Origin: Streptomyces odontomachi
GTDB taxonomy: Bacteria > Actinomycetota > Actinomycetes > Streptomycetales > Streptomycetaceae
Reading direction: 5' to 3'
Assembly (NCBI RefSeq): GCF_024435355.1
Contig: NZ_JAMJWG010000005.1
Span: forward strand, 124,001 to 188,000
Length of the DNA: 64,000 nucleotides
Numbering within the stretch: position 1 is the stretch's first letter; each line of letters begins with the position of its first letter. The translations under genes were made by a program, and so were the position numbers. The notes below the pieces were generated by a model, which was given only the letters and a program-made list of their open reading frames with translations, did no database searches and was not told the DNA's origin. Below, piece by piece: positions 16,405 through 25,794 of this stretch.

Positions 16405-18189
16405 ATGAACACACGCCGCGTCGCACACGTCCCTGGCCTGGTGCTGGCTCTCGCGGTCGGCCTGTCCACGGCGGCGTGCTCGAACGACGACCCCGGCAAG
16501 GGTGCCGACTCCCGCAAGAGCGCCGGCGCCGGCACGCCCGCCCACTCCAGCCCCAGCGCAACCGGGGGCGGCGCGCACGACGAGGAACTCCCCGCCACCC
16601 CGGCCAGTTGGTGCACGGACGGCGCATCGGGTTCGTCGGGCGCCGGCAAGCGCCACCGCGGCCCGCTCCATGACGACTTCAACGGCGACGGTTACTCCGA
16701 CGTCGCCTTCCCCGTCCCGTACGGCGACCTCGTTCCCAGGAAGACCCTGCGCAAGGGCGGCTACGTGGCCGTCGCGTACGGCTCGGCCCAGGGCCTGCGG
16801 ACCTCGTCCAAGCAGCTCTTCGACCAGGACAGGCCCGGCATGCCGGGGGTCAGCGAGCCGGGTGACTACTACGGCACGTCCGTGACCAGCGCGGACCTCG
16901 ACCGGGACGGGTACGCGGACCTGATCGTCGGTTCCCGCGAGAACGGGCACGACGAGGGGTGGGGCAGCGACGGCGTGGACAACGACCGCCCCCGCCACTA
17001 CTACTGGCAGGGCTCCCTCTCGGTCATCTGGGGAAGCCCGAGCGGGCTGTCCGGCTCGGTCACGCTGGCCAGCGACGCCGCCTCCCACGACGACGTCGGC
17101 GCGCTCGTCGCCGCGGGGGACTTCGACGGCGACGGTGCCCCGGATCTCGCGACCGAGGTACGGGGCCACGACGTGCGCATCCTGTCCGGTCCCTTCGGGC
17201 GCGACGGCCGGCCGGCCGGCGGCGTCCGCGACGTGCAGGGCCCGCCCCTCAAGGACCCGGACGGCCCACCCGACGCCGGGATGAGCGACATGGCCACCGG
17301 TGACGTCGACGGTGACGGCATCACCGACCTGGTCTCCACGGGCAACACCCGGAACGGGCCCAAGCGCCGAAGCGACCTCGTCCTCTGGAAGGGCACCCAT
17401 GACGGCCTCGCCGCGGGTACCGCCCTGAGCGGGGTCCACGGTCCCCAGGACCAGGGCGACGACGTGGCCGTCGGAGACGTGAACGGCGACGGGTACGGCG
17501 ACATCATCACCAACGCCTTCTTCGTGTACATCTCCACCGACGACCTCGGCAGTGGGATACAGGAGCCGAAGTACGCCAAGAAGTACGACCGGCCGCATCT
17601 CAAGAGCGGCGCGGTCGTCTACCTGCCGGGCGGCAAGAACGGCCCCGACGTCGGGAAGATGACCATGCTCAACCAGGACAGCCCCGGCGTACCGGGCGTT
17701 GCCCACCACGACGAGACGGGCGACGAAGAGGGCGGGACCGAGTACTTCGGCTCCGGCATCTCCGTGGGGGACATCGACGGCGACGGGTACGCGGACGTGT
17801 CCGTCGGGGCCCCGGCGAAGGACGTCGGCGCTCCCCCCGGGGGCGGCGGCGACGTCGTCACGCTGCGGGGTACCGCCGACGGCCTGACCGGGAAGGACGC
17901 GCAGGTCCTCACCGCGGCCACCAAGGGCCTGCCCAGCAGCACCGCCAAGGGGTCCTACTCGATCGGGACGGCGACCAAGCTCGTCGACACCGATGGCGAC
18001 GGCCATGCCGACCTGCTCGCGGGGGGCGAGAGCGATCCGGCCGGCGCCCCGCGCGCCCGTGGCTCGGTCTGGGTGTTCTCGTCGACGGCGTGCGGGGTGA
18101 CCCCGAAGGGTTCGTCCCTCATCGTGCCCAGCACCCTGGGCGCGCCCGACGAGTTCAGGTCCCCGTTCGGCGCGGACTTCAACTCGTGA
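16405..18189 (+). CDS. FG-GAP/VCBS repeat lipoprotein
   Basis: A 594-residue exported protein. The signal peptide ends in LSTAACSND, with the Cys at about residue 25 as the lipidation site. At least seven calcium-binding FG-GAP-type blades are seen, each with a DxDGDGxxD core: FNGDGYSDVAFP, LDRDGYADLIVG, FDGDGAPDLATE, VDGDGITDLVST, VNGDGYGDIITN, IDGDGYADVSVG and TDGDGHADLLAG. This predicts a beta-propeller on the outer face of the membrane, as in integrin-alpha-like proteins; Streptomyces carry many of these with unknown ligands. GGGAGG is 6 nt before ATG 16405. Confidence 0.92.
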   Translation: MNTRRVAHVPGLVLALAVGLSTAACSNDDPGKGADSRKSAGAGTPAHSSPSATGGGAHDEELPATPASWCTDGASGSSGAGKRHRGPLHDDFNGDGYSDVAFPVPYGDLVPRKTLRKGGYVAVAYGSAQGLRTSSKQLFDQDRPGMPGVSEPGDYYGTSVTSADLDRDGYADLIVGSRENGHDEGWGSDGVDNDRPRHYYWQGSLSVIWGSPSGLSGSVTLASDAASHDDVGALVAAGDFDGDGAPDLATEVRGHDVRILSGPFGRDGRPAGGVRDVQGPPLKDPDGPPDAGMSDMATGDVDGDGITDLVSTGNTRNGPKRRSDLVLWKGTHDGLAAGTALSGVHGPQDQGDDVAVGDVNGDGYGDIITNAFFVYISTDDLGSGIQEPKYAKKYDRPHLKSGAVVYLPGGKNGPDVGKMTMLNQDSPGVPGVAHHDETGDEEGGTEYFGSGISVGDIDGDGYADVSVGAPAKDVGAPPGGGGDVVTLRGTADGLTGKDAQVLTAATKGLPSSTAKGSYSIGTATKLVDTDGDGHADLLAGGESDPAGAPRARGSVWVFSSTACGVTPKGSSLIVPSTLGAPDEFRSPFGADFNS

Positions 18190-18299
18190 CCGTGACGCGG
18201 CCGGCCGTTCCGCGCCCGGGATCGAGGACAGAAGCTGACCGCAACGCCTCCTAGCGTGGTCCTCGACCGACGGAACAGGAACACCGGAAGGCGAAGACC

Positions 18300-18857
18300 A
18301 TGACCGTCAACGAACTGACCCCCCGCGATCCCGCCGAGGCCCCGGCCGTCACCGGCGAGCGCGCCGACCTGCTGGAGACGCTGGCCAAGCACCGGAACTT
18401 CCTGCGCTTCACCACCCGTGACCTCACCGATGAGCAGGCCGGGCTGCGGACCACCGCCAGCGAGCTCTGCCTGGGCGGACTGATCAAGCACGTCACCGCG
18501 GTGGAGCAGAACTGGGTGGGCTTCATCCTGAACGGCCCGTCGGCGATGCCGGACTTCACGGCCATGACCGAGGCCGACCTGGCCCAGTGGGCCGACTGGT
18601 TCCGGATGCTGCCCGGTGAGACGCTGGCCGGAGTGCTGGCGGACTACGCCGAGGTCGCTCGCCGGACCGACGACCTGGTTGCCACCCTGCCCGACCTGGA
18701 CGCGGTGTGGCCACTGCCGAAAGCTCCGTGGAACGAGCCCGGCACGCAGTGGTCGGCCCGCCGGGTACTGCTGCACATCATCGCCGAGACCGCACAGCAC
18801 GCCGGCCACGCCGACATCATCCGCGAGTCCCTGGACGGCGCCAAGACCATGGGCTGA
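18300..18857 (+). CDS. DinB family protein (DUF664-like)
   Basis: A 185-residue four-helix bundle protein of the DinB superfamily. The metal-binding His residues are visible at LIKHVTAVEQNW (His about 61) and the C-terminal HIIAETAQHAGHADIIRE (three His in the typical HxxxxxxH..H arrangement). Members include mycothiol-dependent thiol transferases, and actinomycetes use mycothiol, so such a role is possible but unproven. GGAAGG precedes ATG 18300. It stands alone, convergent with the XRE gene at 18896. Confidence 0.88.
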   Translation: MTVNELTPRDPAEAPAVTGERADLLETLAKHRNFLRFTTRDLTDEQAGLRTTASELCLGGLIKHVTAVEQNWVGFILNGPSAMPDFTAMTEADLAQWADWFRMLPGETLAGVLADYAEVARRTDDLVATLPDLDAVWPLPKAPWNEPGTQWSARRVLLHIIAETAQHAGHADIIRESLDGAKTMG

Positions 18858-18895
18858 CCGGCGCCGGGGTGCCGGGCGGGTGGTCAGAGGCTGCG

Positions 18896-19711
18896 TCAGA
18901 GGCTGCCGAGGAGGGCCAGGCGCTCCGCGCTGGTGGAGCCCTGGTCGGCGTGGTAGACGACGATCAGCTGGTGGGCCTGCGGGCGCAGCATCTTCTCGTA
19001 GTGCAGGTCGAGTTCGCCGACGAGCGGGTGGTTCAGCCGGGTGAGGCCGGTGTCGCGGCGGCGTACCTCGCGGCGGGTCCACAGCCTGCTGAACCGCTCG
19101 CTGACGACGGTGAGTTCGCCGATGGTCTCGAGCAGCTGCGGGTCGGCGTCATCGACGTCGATCATGGTGCGCAGGCCGGAGACGGCCTTGGCGGTCATGT
19201 CGTCCCACTGCGGGTACAGGCTGCGCATCTCAGGCTCGAGGAAGGCGGCCCGTAGCGGGTTCTGCCCGACGGCGAAGAACGGGCACAGGAGCACGGCCAG
19301 CCGGTTGGCCGCGACGACGCGCCCGCCGGGCCCCTGGGCGTAGGCGGGGGTGTGCGGCCAGCTGTCCAGGAGCGGCTGGAGATCGCCCTGGTTCGCACGG
19401 GCGCGGTTGCGTGGCCTGCGGGCGGGCGGGGCGGGGTGGGCGAGGCGGTGCAGGTAGGCGAGCGCGTCCTCGTCGAGCTGGAGCGCGCCGGCCAGGGCGG
19501 CCAGGATCTGGTCGGAGGGGTTGAGGTTGCGGCCCTGCTCCAGGCGCAGGTAGTACTCGGGGCTGATGCCCGCGAGCTGGGCGACCTCCTCCCGCCGCAG
19601 TCCGGGTACGCGGCGCCGCTCGCCGGCGGGCAGCCCGACCTGTTGCGGGCTGAGCTGCCCCCGCCGGGCCCGCAGGAACCCGCCCAGGGTGTCGGCGGTC
19701 TCGTGCACCAT
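18896..19711 (-). CDS. XRE-family regulator with MmyB-like ligand-binding domain
   Basis: A 271-residue regulator. The N-terminal helix-turn-helix is preceded by the FLRARRGQLSP and GLRREEVAQLAGIS motifs typical of the MmyB-like class and continues as PEYYLRLEQGRNLNPS. The C-terminal domain (about 105-265), beginning LLDSWPHTPAYAQGP, is of the MmyB-like ligand-binding (PAS-like) type. It lies 10 bp downstream of the epimerase gene on the same strand and might be co-transcribed with it, an order in which such regulators commonly control adjacent NAD(P)-dependent reductases. Confidence 0.92.
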   Translation of the reverse strand: MVHETADTLGGFLRARRGQLSPQQVGLPAGERRRVPGLRREEVAQLAGISPEYYLRLEQGRNLNPSDQILAALAGALQLDEDALAYLHRLAHPAPPARRPRNRARANQGDLQPLLDSWPHTPAYAQGPGGRVVAANRLAVLLCPFFAVGQNPLRAAFLEPEMRSLYPQWDDMTAKAVSGLRTMIDVDDADPQLLETIGELTVVSERFSRLWTRREVRRRDTGLTRLNHPLVGELDLHYEKMLRPQAHQLIVVYHADQGSTSAERLALLGSL

Positions 19712-19721
19712 GCTCTCGACG

Positions 19722-20750
19722 CTAACCGCTCAGCAGCCCGAGGCGGACCAGGCTCTCCGCGGTGGCCACGACGGCGTCCTCGTTGGAACGCGGGACCCAG
19801 TCCAGCTCCCTGCGGGCCTTCGCGTGGGAGGCGCGGCGCACGACGCCCAGCTGCGGCACCGTCTCACGCAGCGGCGGCCTGACCGTGGCCAGCAGGCGCA
19901 GCAGCCAGGCCGGTGCGGATCGGGTGGGGGCCTTGGCGGCGGCCTCGCCCAGCCGCTCGCGCAAGGTCAGGGCGATGTGCTGGAAGGAGACCGGCTCGCC
20001 CGCGAGCGCCAGGTACCGCTGTCCGGCTGCCTCGGGCGCGGTCATGGCACGCAGATGCAGGTCGGCCGCGTCGCGTACGTCGACCGTGTTGGTCCAGATC
20101 GGCGGCGCGGTCCGCATCCCGCCGGTCAGCATCGCGTGGACGATGCGGATCGACGCGGAGTAGTCGGGTCCGAGGACCGGCCCGAAGATCCCCACGGGGT
20201 TGACGGCCGTCAGTTCCAGCCCGTCTCCTTCGCGCTCGACGAAGTCCCAGGCAGCCCGTTCGGCGACCGCCTTGGACTTGATGTACGCGGACACCCCCGG
20301 CCCGTCGGTCCGCGTCCAGTCGTCCTCGGTGAACGTCCGTCCGGTCCGCCCGTGGCCGTAGCCCACCGCCGCGAAGGAGGAGGTCAGCACCGTGCGCCGG
20401 ACGCCCGCTTCCCGGGCGGCACGGAGCACTCGCAGGGCCCCGTCCCGGGCCGGGACGATCACGTCGTCCTCGTGCTTCGGCCGCGCTGCGGGAAACGGCG
20501 AGGCGATGTGCAGGACGTAGTCCGCTCCCGCCACGGCCCGGTCCCAGCCGCGGTCGGACGTCAGGTCGGCCGCCACACAGGAGACGCCGTGCGCATGCGG
20601 GGCTCCGGCCACGGTGAGCATCCGCTCGACGTCCGACCGCCGCGCCAGGGAGCGCACCGTGGTCGTGACGGTGTGCTCTGCGGTCAGCAGCCGCGCGATC
20701 GTGTGGGAGGCCAGAAACCCGGTTCCGCCCGTGACGAGTACATGTGCCAT
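19722..20750 (-). CDS. NAD(P)-dependent epimerase/reductase (extended SDR)
   Basis: A 342-residue Rossmann-fold enzyme. The nucleotide-binding motif is TGGTGFLASHTIARLL at the N-terminus and the catalytic YxxxK is in SAYIKSKAVAERA. The overall pattern (VTTTVRSLARR, YVLHIASPF, VNPVGIFGPVLG) resembles dihydroflavonol-4-reductase/cinnamyl-CoA-reductase-like SDRs, so a carbonyl reductase is more likely than a sugar epimerase. ATG 20750 gives the Rossmann strand at residue 3; a reading 49 residues longer has no family match. It ends 10 bp before the XRE regulator and starts 154 bp from the end of the LysR gene. Confidence 0.9.
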   Translation of the reverse strand: MAHVLVTGGTGFLASHTIARLLTAEHTVTTTVRSLARRSDVERMLTVAGAPHAHGVSCVAADLTSDRGWDRAVAGADYVLHIASPFPAARPKHEDDVIVPARDGALRVLRAAREAGVRRTVLTSSFAAVGYGHGRTGRTFTEDDWTRTDGPGVSAYIKSKAVAERAAWDFVEREGDGLELTAVNPVGIFGPVLGPDYSASIRIVHAMLTGGMRTAPPIWTNTVDVRDAADLHLRAMTAPEAAGQRYLALAGEPVSFQHIALTLRERLGEAAAKAPTRSAPAWLLRLLATVRPPLRETVPQLGVVRRASHAKARRELDWVPRSNEDAVVATAESLVRLGLLSG

Positions 20751-20904
20751 GCCTTCATGGTCGGCGGACGGAGCGTCGCGTTCCAGATCCTGCCGATACC
20801 AGTACTCCGAGGGACAGGATCGGCGCATTGGCTCCCAGCGGGACGCCGGCACCTTTCCGCGGCGCTCGGGTACGTCGGCCGCCGGCCGGAACCGCAACGG
20901 TCGA

Positions 20905-21819
20905 TCACCCCGTACCCGTGTCCCGCACGACCTCTCCGCACGCCCGGACGTACCCCGCCACCAGCGGCCGACGGTCGTCCCTGCGCCGGGCCAGCACGAA
21001 ACGGCTGGGCGCGATGCCGGAGACGGGGCGGGTGGTCACGCCGCCCAGGGTGATCAGGGGGGCGTTGCCCACCGCGAGGAGGACCACGCCGAGCCCGGCG
21101 ACCAGGGCCTCGTAGGTCTCCTCGGTACTGGCGACCTCCGCGCCGATGCGCGCCGGGCGGCCCTCGCGCGCGTCCGTGGCGAGCCAGTAGTCACGCAGCC
21201 GTCCGGCGCTGCGCGGAAGCGCGAGGAACGGCTCGTCGACGAGGTCCGTGAACGGGATCGTGGCGCGCTCCGCCAGCCGGTGGTCCTCCGGCAGCGCGAC
21301 CAGCCGGGGTTCCTCCGCGACGACCGTCCACGCGTACCGCTCCTCGTCGGGCAGCGGCAGCCAGACGTAGGACACGTCGGTGCTGCCGTCCGCCAGGCCC
21401 GCCGTGGCGTCGTCCCAGCTGACCTGGCGCAGCCGGACCGTCACCTCGGGGTGTGCGGAGGTGAAACGGGAGCGGACGGCGGGGAGCAGTCCGCCGCGGC
21501 CGGGGCTGGTGCTCATTCCGACGACCAGGGTGGCCCGGGTGGCGGCCTTGGCCCGTTCGACCTCGGCCTGGGCGTCGTCCCAGGCGGCCAGTACCCGCCG
21601 GGCGTGCGGGAGCAGGGCCTCGCCTGCCGGGGTGAGGCGTACGCCGGGTCGGTCGCGGGTGAACAGCGGGGTGCCGAGCTGCCGTTCCAGTGCCCTGATC
21701 TGCTTGCTGAGCGCGGGCTGGGAGACGAAGAGTCGCTCGGCGGCGCGGGTGAAGTGGAGCTCGTCGGCCACCGCGACGAAATACCGCAGGTCGCGACCGT
21801 GCACATCAGTCATAACCAT
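20905..21819 (-). CDS. LysR family transcriptional regulator
   Basis: A 304-residue regulator with the N-terminal winged helix DLRYFVAVADELHFTRAAERL and FVSQPALSKQIRALE, then a periplasmic-binding-like effector domain. ATG 21819 or ATG 21813 (MTDVHG) could be the start; neither has a ribosome site. It is divergent from the SDR gene at 21990, the classical LysR target position. A T-N11-A palindrome overlaps its own start codon, consistent with autoregulation. Confidence 0.93.
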   Translation of the reverse strand: MVMTDVHGRDLRYFVAVADELHFTRAAERLFVSQPALSKQIRALERQLGTPLFTRDRPGVRLTPAGEALLPHARRVLAAWDDAQAEVERAKAATRATLVVGMSTSPGRGGLLPAVRSRFTSAHPEVTVRLRQVSWDDATAGLADGSTDVSYVWLPLPDEERYAWTVVAEEPRLVALPEDHRLAERATIPFTDLVDEPFLALPRSAGRLRDYWLATDAREGRPARIGAEVASTEETYEALVAGLGVVLLAVGNAPLITLGGVTTRPVSGIAPSRFVLARRRDDRRPLVAGYVRACGEVVRDTGTG

Positions 21820-21826
21820 CGGCTAT
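21812..21826. promoter_or_regulatory. Candidate LysR operator (T-N11-A)
   Basis: ATAACCATCGGCTAT is an imperfect inverted repeat (ATAACC/GGCTAT) containing a T-N11-A LysR-type core. It overlaps the LysR start codons and lies 164 bp upstream of the divergent SDR gene. Confidence 0.45.
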
Positions 21827-21989
21827 CACGGCAGGTCTTGGACGGGCAAGGGGAGGTGCGACGAATGTGGACGGAGCAGGGAGCGCCGCTACGGAAACGG
21901 GCGGCGGGCGCTCCCGGTGGGACATCCGAGGGGACGTCCGACAGGACATCCGGCGGGTCATCCGGCGGGATATCGAGACGGAGACGATC

Positions 21990-22814
21990 ATGAACAAGGT
22001 TTGGCTGGTCACCGGCGCCAACAGCGGTTTCGGACGGGCCATCACCGGCGCCGCCGTGGCGGCCGGCGACGTGGTCGTGGGCGCCGTACGGCGGGCGGGC
22101 ACGCTCGACGACCTGGTGGCGGCCCACCCCGACCAGGTGGAGGCGCTCGCCCTGGACGTCACGGACGCGGCGGCCATCGACGCCGCGGTGGCCGACGTGG
22201 TGCGCCGGCACGGGCGTGTCGACGTCCTGGTCAACAACGCCGGGCGTGGCCATGTCGGCGCCTTCGAGGAGACCTCGGACGCCGATCTGCGCGACCTGTT
22301 CGACCTGCATGTCTTCGGGCCCGCCGCGCTGGTGCGGGCCGTGCTGCCGCACATGCGCGAGCGGCGCTCGGGCGCCATCGTGCAGATGAGCAGCATGGGC
22401 GGGCAGATGTCGTTCGCCGGGTTCTCCGCCTACAGCGGCACCAAGTTCGCGTTGGAGGGCATGTCCGAGGCGCTGGCCCACGAGGTCGCGCCGCTCGGCA
22501 TCAAGGTGCTGGTCGTCGAGCCCGGCGGGTTCCGCACCTCGCTCATGTCCAACACCACCGCCAGCGCCGAACTCCCCGATTACGCGGAGACGGTCGGCGC
22601 CACCCGCGCGATGGTCGGCGAGGGTGACATTGCCAACGGTGATCCGGCCAAGGCCGCCGCGGTGATCATCGCCGCGCTGGCGGCCGAGAAGACGCCGCTG
22701 CACCTGCCGCTGGGTGCCGACGGCGTGGATGCGGTGCTCGGCCAACTCGGCACCGTTCGGGCGGAGATCGAGGAGTGGCAGGAGCGGGCGCGGGCGACGG
22801 CCTTCGACGCGTGA
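21990..22814 (+). CDS. Short-chain dehydrogenase/reductase
   Basis: A 274-residue classical SDR. The cofactor motif is [12 protein letters not shown], the NNAG motif is [12 protein letters not shown], the catalytic Ser is in [10 protein letters not shown] and the YxxxK is [10 protein letters not shown]. The Arg in GAVRRAG after strand two suggests NADP(H) preference. GGAGA lies about 5 nt before ATG 21990. It is probably controlled by the divergent LysR protein. Substrate unknown. Confidence 0.93.
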   Translation: MNKVWLVTGANSGFGRAITGAAVAAGDVVVGAVRRAGTLDDLVAAHPDQVEALALDVTDAAAIDAAVADVVRRHGRVDVLVNNAGRGHVGAFEETSDADLRDLFDLHVFGPAALVRAVLPHMRERRSGAIVQMSSMGGQMSFAGFSAYSGTKFALEGMSEALAHEVAPLGIKVLVVEPGGFRTSLMSNTTASAELPDYAETVGATRAMVGEGDIANGDPAKAAAVIIAALAAEKTPLHLPLGADGVDAVLGQLGTVRAEIEEWQERARATAFDA

Positions 22815-22919
22815 GGGCGCGGGGCGCGCCGTGCGCGGGCGGGCGGCGCGTGCACCACGGCGCCGTCCGTGGCGCCGGCCCGGCCGGAGTCGGTGCAGGG
22901 GGCTCCCGGTGATCGCTCG

Positions 22920-22932
22920 TATGCTCGGTTTT
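22920..22932 (+). promoter_or_regulatory. Candidate leaderless promoter of fbiC
   Basis: TATGCT (22920-22925) lies 7 nt before ATG 22933 and there is no Shine-Dalgarno sequence. The arrangement is the same as at the response regulator (3315). An in-frame ATG at 22921 overlaps the hexamer and is the alternative start. Confidence 0.5.
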
Positions 22933-25527
22933 ATGACGGATCATGCCCCGGTAGCGCCCACACCCACCGCGATGCGCCGCGCCCTGCGCAGAGCGCGGGA
23001 CGGAGTCTCGCTGGACGCCACGGAGGCGGCCGTCCTGCTCCAGGCCCGCGGCGACGCGTTGCGCGACCTGACCGCCTCGGCCGCCCGGATCCGCGACGCG
23101 GGTCTCGCGGCGGCCGGCCGGCCCGGCACGCTCACGTACTCGAAGAAGGTCTTCATCCCGCTGACCCGGCTGTGCCGGGACCGCTGCCACTACTGCACCT
23201 TCGTGACCGTCCCCGGCCGGCTGCGCCGGGCAGGGCACGGCATGTACCTCACACCGGACGAGGTCCTGGACATCGCCCGGCAGGGCGCAGCGATGGGCTG
23301 CAAGGAAGCCCTCTTCACGCTCGGCGACCGCCCCGAGGACCGCTGGCCGGAGGCGCGCGAGTGGCTCGACGCGCACGGTTACGACGACACGTTGGCCTAT
23401 CTGCGCGCCATGGCGATCCGGGTGCTGGAGGAGACGGGAATGCTCCCGCACCTCAACCCCGGCGTGCTGACCTGGAGCGACTTCCAGCGTCTGAAGCCGG
23501 TCGCACCCTCCATGGGCATGATGCTGGAGACCACCGCCACCCGGCTGTGGTCGGAGCCCGGCGGCCCGCACCACGGCTCGCCCGACAAGGAGCCGGCGGT
23601 GCGGCTGCGGGTGCTGCACGACGCGGGCCGCAGCAACGTCCCGTTCACCAGCGGCATCCTCATCGGCATCGGCGAGACCCATGAGGAGCGCGCCGACGCC
23701 CTCTTCGAGCTGCGCCGCATCCAGCGCGCCTACCACGGCGTCCAGGAAGTCATCGTGCAGAACTTCCGCGCCAAGCCGGACACCGCGATGCGCGGCGCGC
23801 CGGACGCCGAACTTCAGGAGCTGGCCGCCTGTATCGCGGTGGCCCGGCACATCCTCGGCCCCGACGCCCGGATCCAGGCCCCGCCGAACCTGGTCGACGC
23901 CCAGTACGCGCTGATGATCGGCGCCGGGATCGACGACTGGGGCGGGGTGTCGCCGCTCACCCCCGACCACGTCAACCCCGAGCGGCCCTGGCCACAGCTC
24001 GACGAACTCGCCGCGCGCACCGCGGAAGCCGGCTTCCACCTGCGCGAACGGCTCACCGTCTACCCCGAGTTCATCGCACGCGGCGAACCCTGGCTCGACC
24101 CGCGGCTGCTGCCGCACGTGGCGGCGCTGGTCGAGGACGGCACCGGTCTGGCCCGCGAGGACGCCCGCCCGACCGGGCTGCCCTGGCAGGAGCCGGACCC
24201 GGTGCTCAGCTCGTCCGGCCGCACCGACCTGCACCGCACCATCGACACCGAGGGCCGCACCACCGACCGGCGCGACGACTTCGACGCGGTCTACGGCGAC
24301 TGGGACGCGCTGCGCGAGCAGGCCGCGTCCGGTGCGGCACCCGAGCGCATCGACGGCGACGTGAGCGCGGCACTGCGGCAGGCCGCCGACGACCCCACCC
24401 GGCTCACCGACGACCAGGCGCTCACCCTGCTGCACGCCGACGGCGCCCCGCTCGACGCGCTGTGCAACATCGCCGACGACCTGCGCCGCAGCGTCGTCGG
24501 CGACGACGTCACCTACATCGTCACCCGGAACATCAACTTCACCAACGTCTGCTACACCGGCTGCCGCTTCTGCGCCTTCGCCCAGCGCCGCACCGACGCC
24601 GACGCCTACACCCTCTCCGTCGAACAGGTCGCCGAGCGCGCCGCGCAGGCCTGGGAAGTGGGTGCGGTGGAGGTGTGCATGCAGGGCGGCATCCACCCCG
24701 ACCTGCCCGGCACCGCCTACTTCGACATCGCACGCGCCGTGAAGACCCGGGTACCCGGCATGCACGTGCACGCCTTCTCGCCCATGGAGGTCGTCAACGG
24801 CGCCGCCCGCACCGGCATGTCCGTACGGGACTGGCTGACCGCCGCCAAGGAGGCCGGCCTCGACTCGATCCCGGGCACCGCGGCGGAGATCCTCGACGAC
24901 GAGGTGCGCTGGGTCCTCACCAAGGGCAAGCTGCCCGCCGCCACCTGGCGCGAGGTGATCACCACCGCGCACGAACTCGGCATCCGCTCCTCGTCCACGA
25001 TGATGTACGGCCACGTCGACCAGCCCCGGCACTGGCTCGGCCATCTGCGCACCCTGGCGGACATCCAGCGCACCGCCCTGGACAAGGGCGTGGCGGGCTT
25101 CACCGAGTTCGTCACCCTCCCCTTCATCCACACCAACGCACCCGTCTACCTGGCCGGCATCGCCCGCCCCGGCCCGACCCTGCGCGACAACCGCGCCGTC
25201 ACCGCCATGGCCCGGCTGCTCCTCCACCCGTACATCCGCAACATCCAGACCAGCTGGGTCAAGCTCGGCACGGACGGCGCCGCGCAGATGCTGCGCTCCG
25301 GCGCGAACGACCTGGGCGGCACGCTGATGGAGGAGACCATCTCCCGGATGGCCGGTTCCCGTTACGGCTCCTACCGCTCGGTCCGCGATCTCGCCGCCAT
25401 CGCGGACGTGGCGGGGCGCCCGGCGCGTCCGCGCACGACGCTCTACGGGGCCGTTCCGGAGGAACGGCAACGGGCGGCGACCGCTTCCGACGGTCACCTG
25501 CCGGAGTTGTTGCCGGTGGTGGATTAA
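22933..25527 (+). CDS. fbiC: 7,8-didemethyl-8-hydroxy-5-deazariboflavin synthase (CofG/CofH fusion)
   Basis: An 864-residue bifunctional radical SAM enzyme that makes the deazaflavin (Fo) ring of cofactor F420 from tyrosine and 5-amino-6-ribitylaminouracil. The CofG-like half has CRDRCHYC (C81, C85, C88) and the CofH-like half has CYTGCRFC (C540, C544, C547), both CX3CX2C 4Fe-4S clusters. Length matches mycobacterial FbiC (about 856). No other F420 gene is adjacent. Both halves appear intact; the C-terminal ends differ little from the family. The gene is followed by a palindromic repeat element that may terminate it. Confidence 0.97.
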   Translation: MTDHAPVAPTPTAMRRALRRARDGVSLDATEAAVLLQARGDALRDLTASAARIRDAGLAAAGRPGTLTYSKKVFIPLTRLCRDRCHYCTFVTVPGRLRRAGHGMYLTPDEVLDIARQGAAMGCKEALFTLGDRPEDRWPEAREWLDAHGYDDTLAYLRAMAIRVLEETGMLPHLNPGVLTWSDFQRLKPVAPSMGMMLETTATRLWSEPGGPHHGSPDKEPAVRLRVLHDAGRSNVPFTSGILIGIGETHEERADALFELRRIQRAYHGVQEVIVQNFRAKPDTAMRGAPDAELQELAACIAVARHILGPDARIQAPPNLVDAQYALMIGAGIDDWGGVSPLTPDHVNPERPWPQLDELAARTAEAGFHLRERLTVYPEFIARGEPWLDPRLLPHVAALVEDGTGLAREDARPTGLPWQEPDPVLSSSGRTDLHRTIDTEGRTTDRRDDFDAVYGDWDALREQAASGAAPERIDGDVSAALRQAADDPTRLTDDQALTLLHADGAPLDALCNIADDLRRSVVGDDVTYIVTRNINFTNVCYTGCRFCAFAQRRTDADAYTLSVEQVAERAAQAWEVGAVEVCMQGGIHPDLPGTAYFDIARAVKTRVPGMHVHAFSPMEVVNGAARTGMSVRDWLTAAKEAGLDSIPGTAAEILDDEVRWVLTKGKLPAATWREVITTAHELGIRSSSTMMYGHVDQPRHWLGHLRTLADIQRTALDKGVAGFTEFVTLPFIHTNAPVYLAGIARPGPTLRDNRAVTAMARLLLHPYIRNIQTSWVKLGTDGAAQMLRSGANDLGGTLMEETISRMAGSRYGSYRSVRDLAAIADVAGRPARPRTTLYGAVPEERQRAATASDGHLPELLPVVD

Positions 25528-25561
25528 GGGCGAACCCGCGGTGCCCGTTGTCTTGCGCACG

Positions 25562-25728
25562 TTAAGGGGCGCGGGGAACTGCGCGACCGGCCACGACGAG
25601 ACCGTCAGATCGTCACCGTCCGAGAGAGGCTGTTTCTGCCGTCTCCGGACCACCGGGCCGGTGGGGGCTGGTCGCTCCCCCACTGCCTTAAAGGCGTGGG
25701 AGGTACCCCCATCCCCGCGCCCCTAAGG
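25562..25728. repeat. Second copy of the palindromic intergenic repeat
   Basis: GGGGCGCGGGGAACTGCGCGAC near 25566 and TCCCCGCGCCCC at 25712-25723 form an inverted pair (12-bp perfect core) sharing its core with 7455-7587. A second hairpin inside pairs GTGGGGG with CCCCCAC (about 25661-25684). The element fills most of the gap between fbiC and the P-loop/TPR gene. Confidence 0.7.
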
Positions 25729-25794
25729 GTGCGCCTTCGGCGCCCCTTCCAGGGGAGGATGGGTCCCGGACGACCCATCAGGAGGGAGCGAGCC

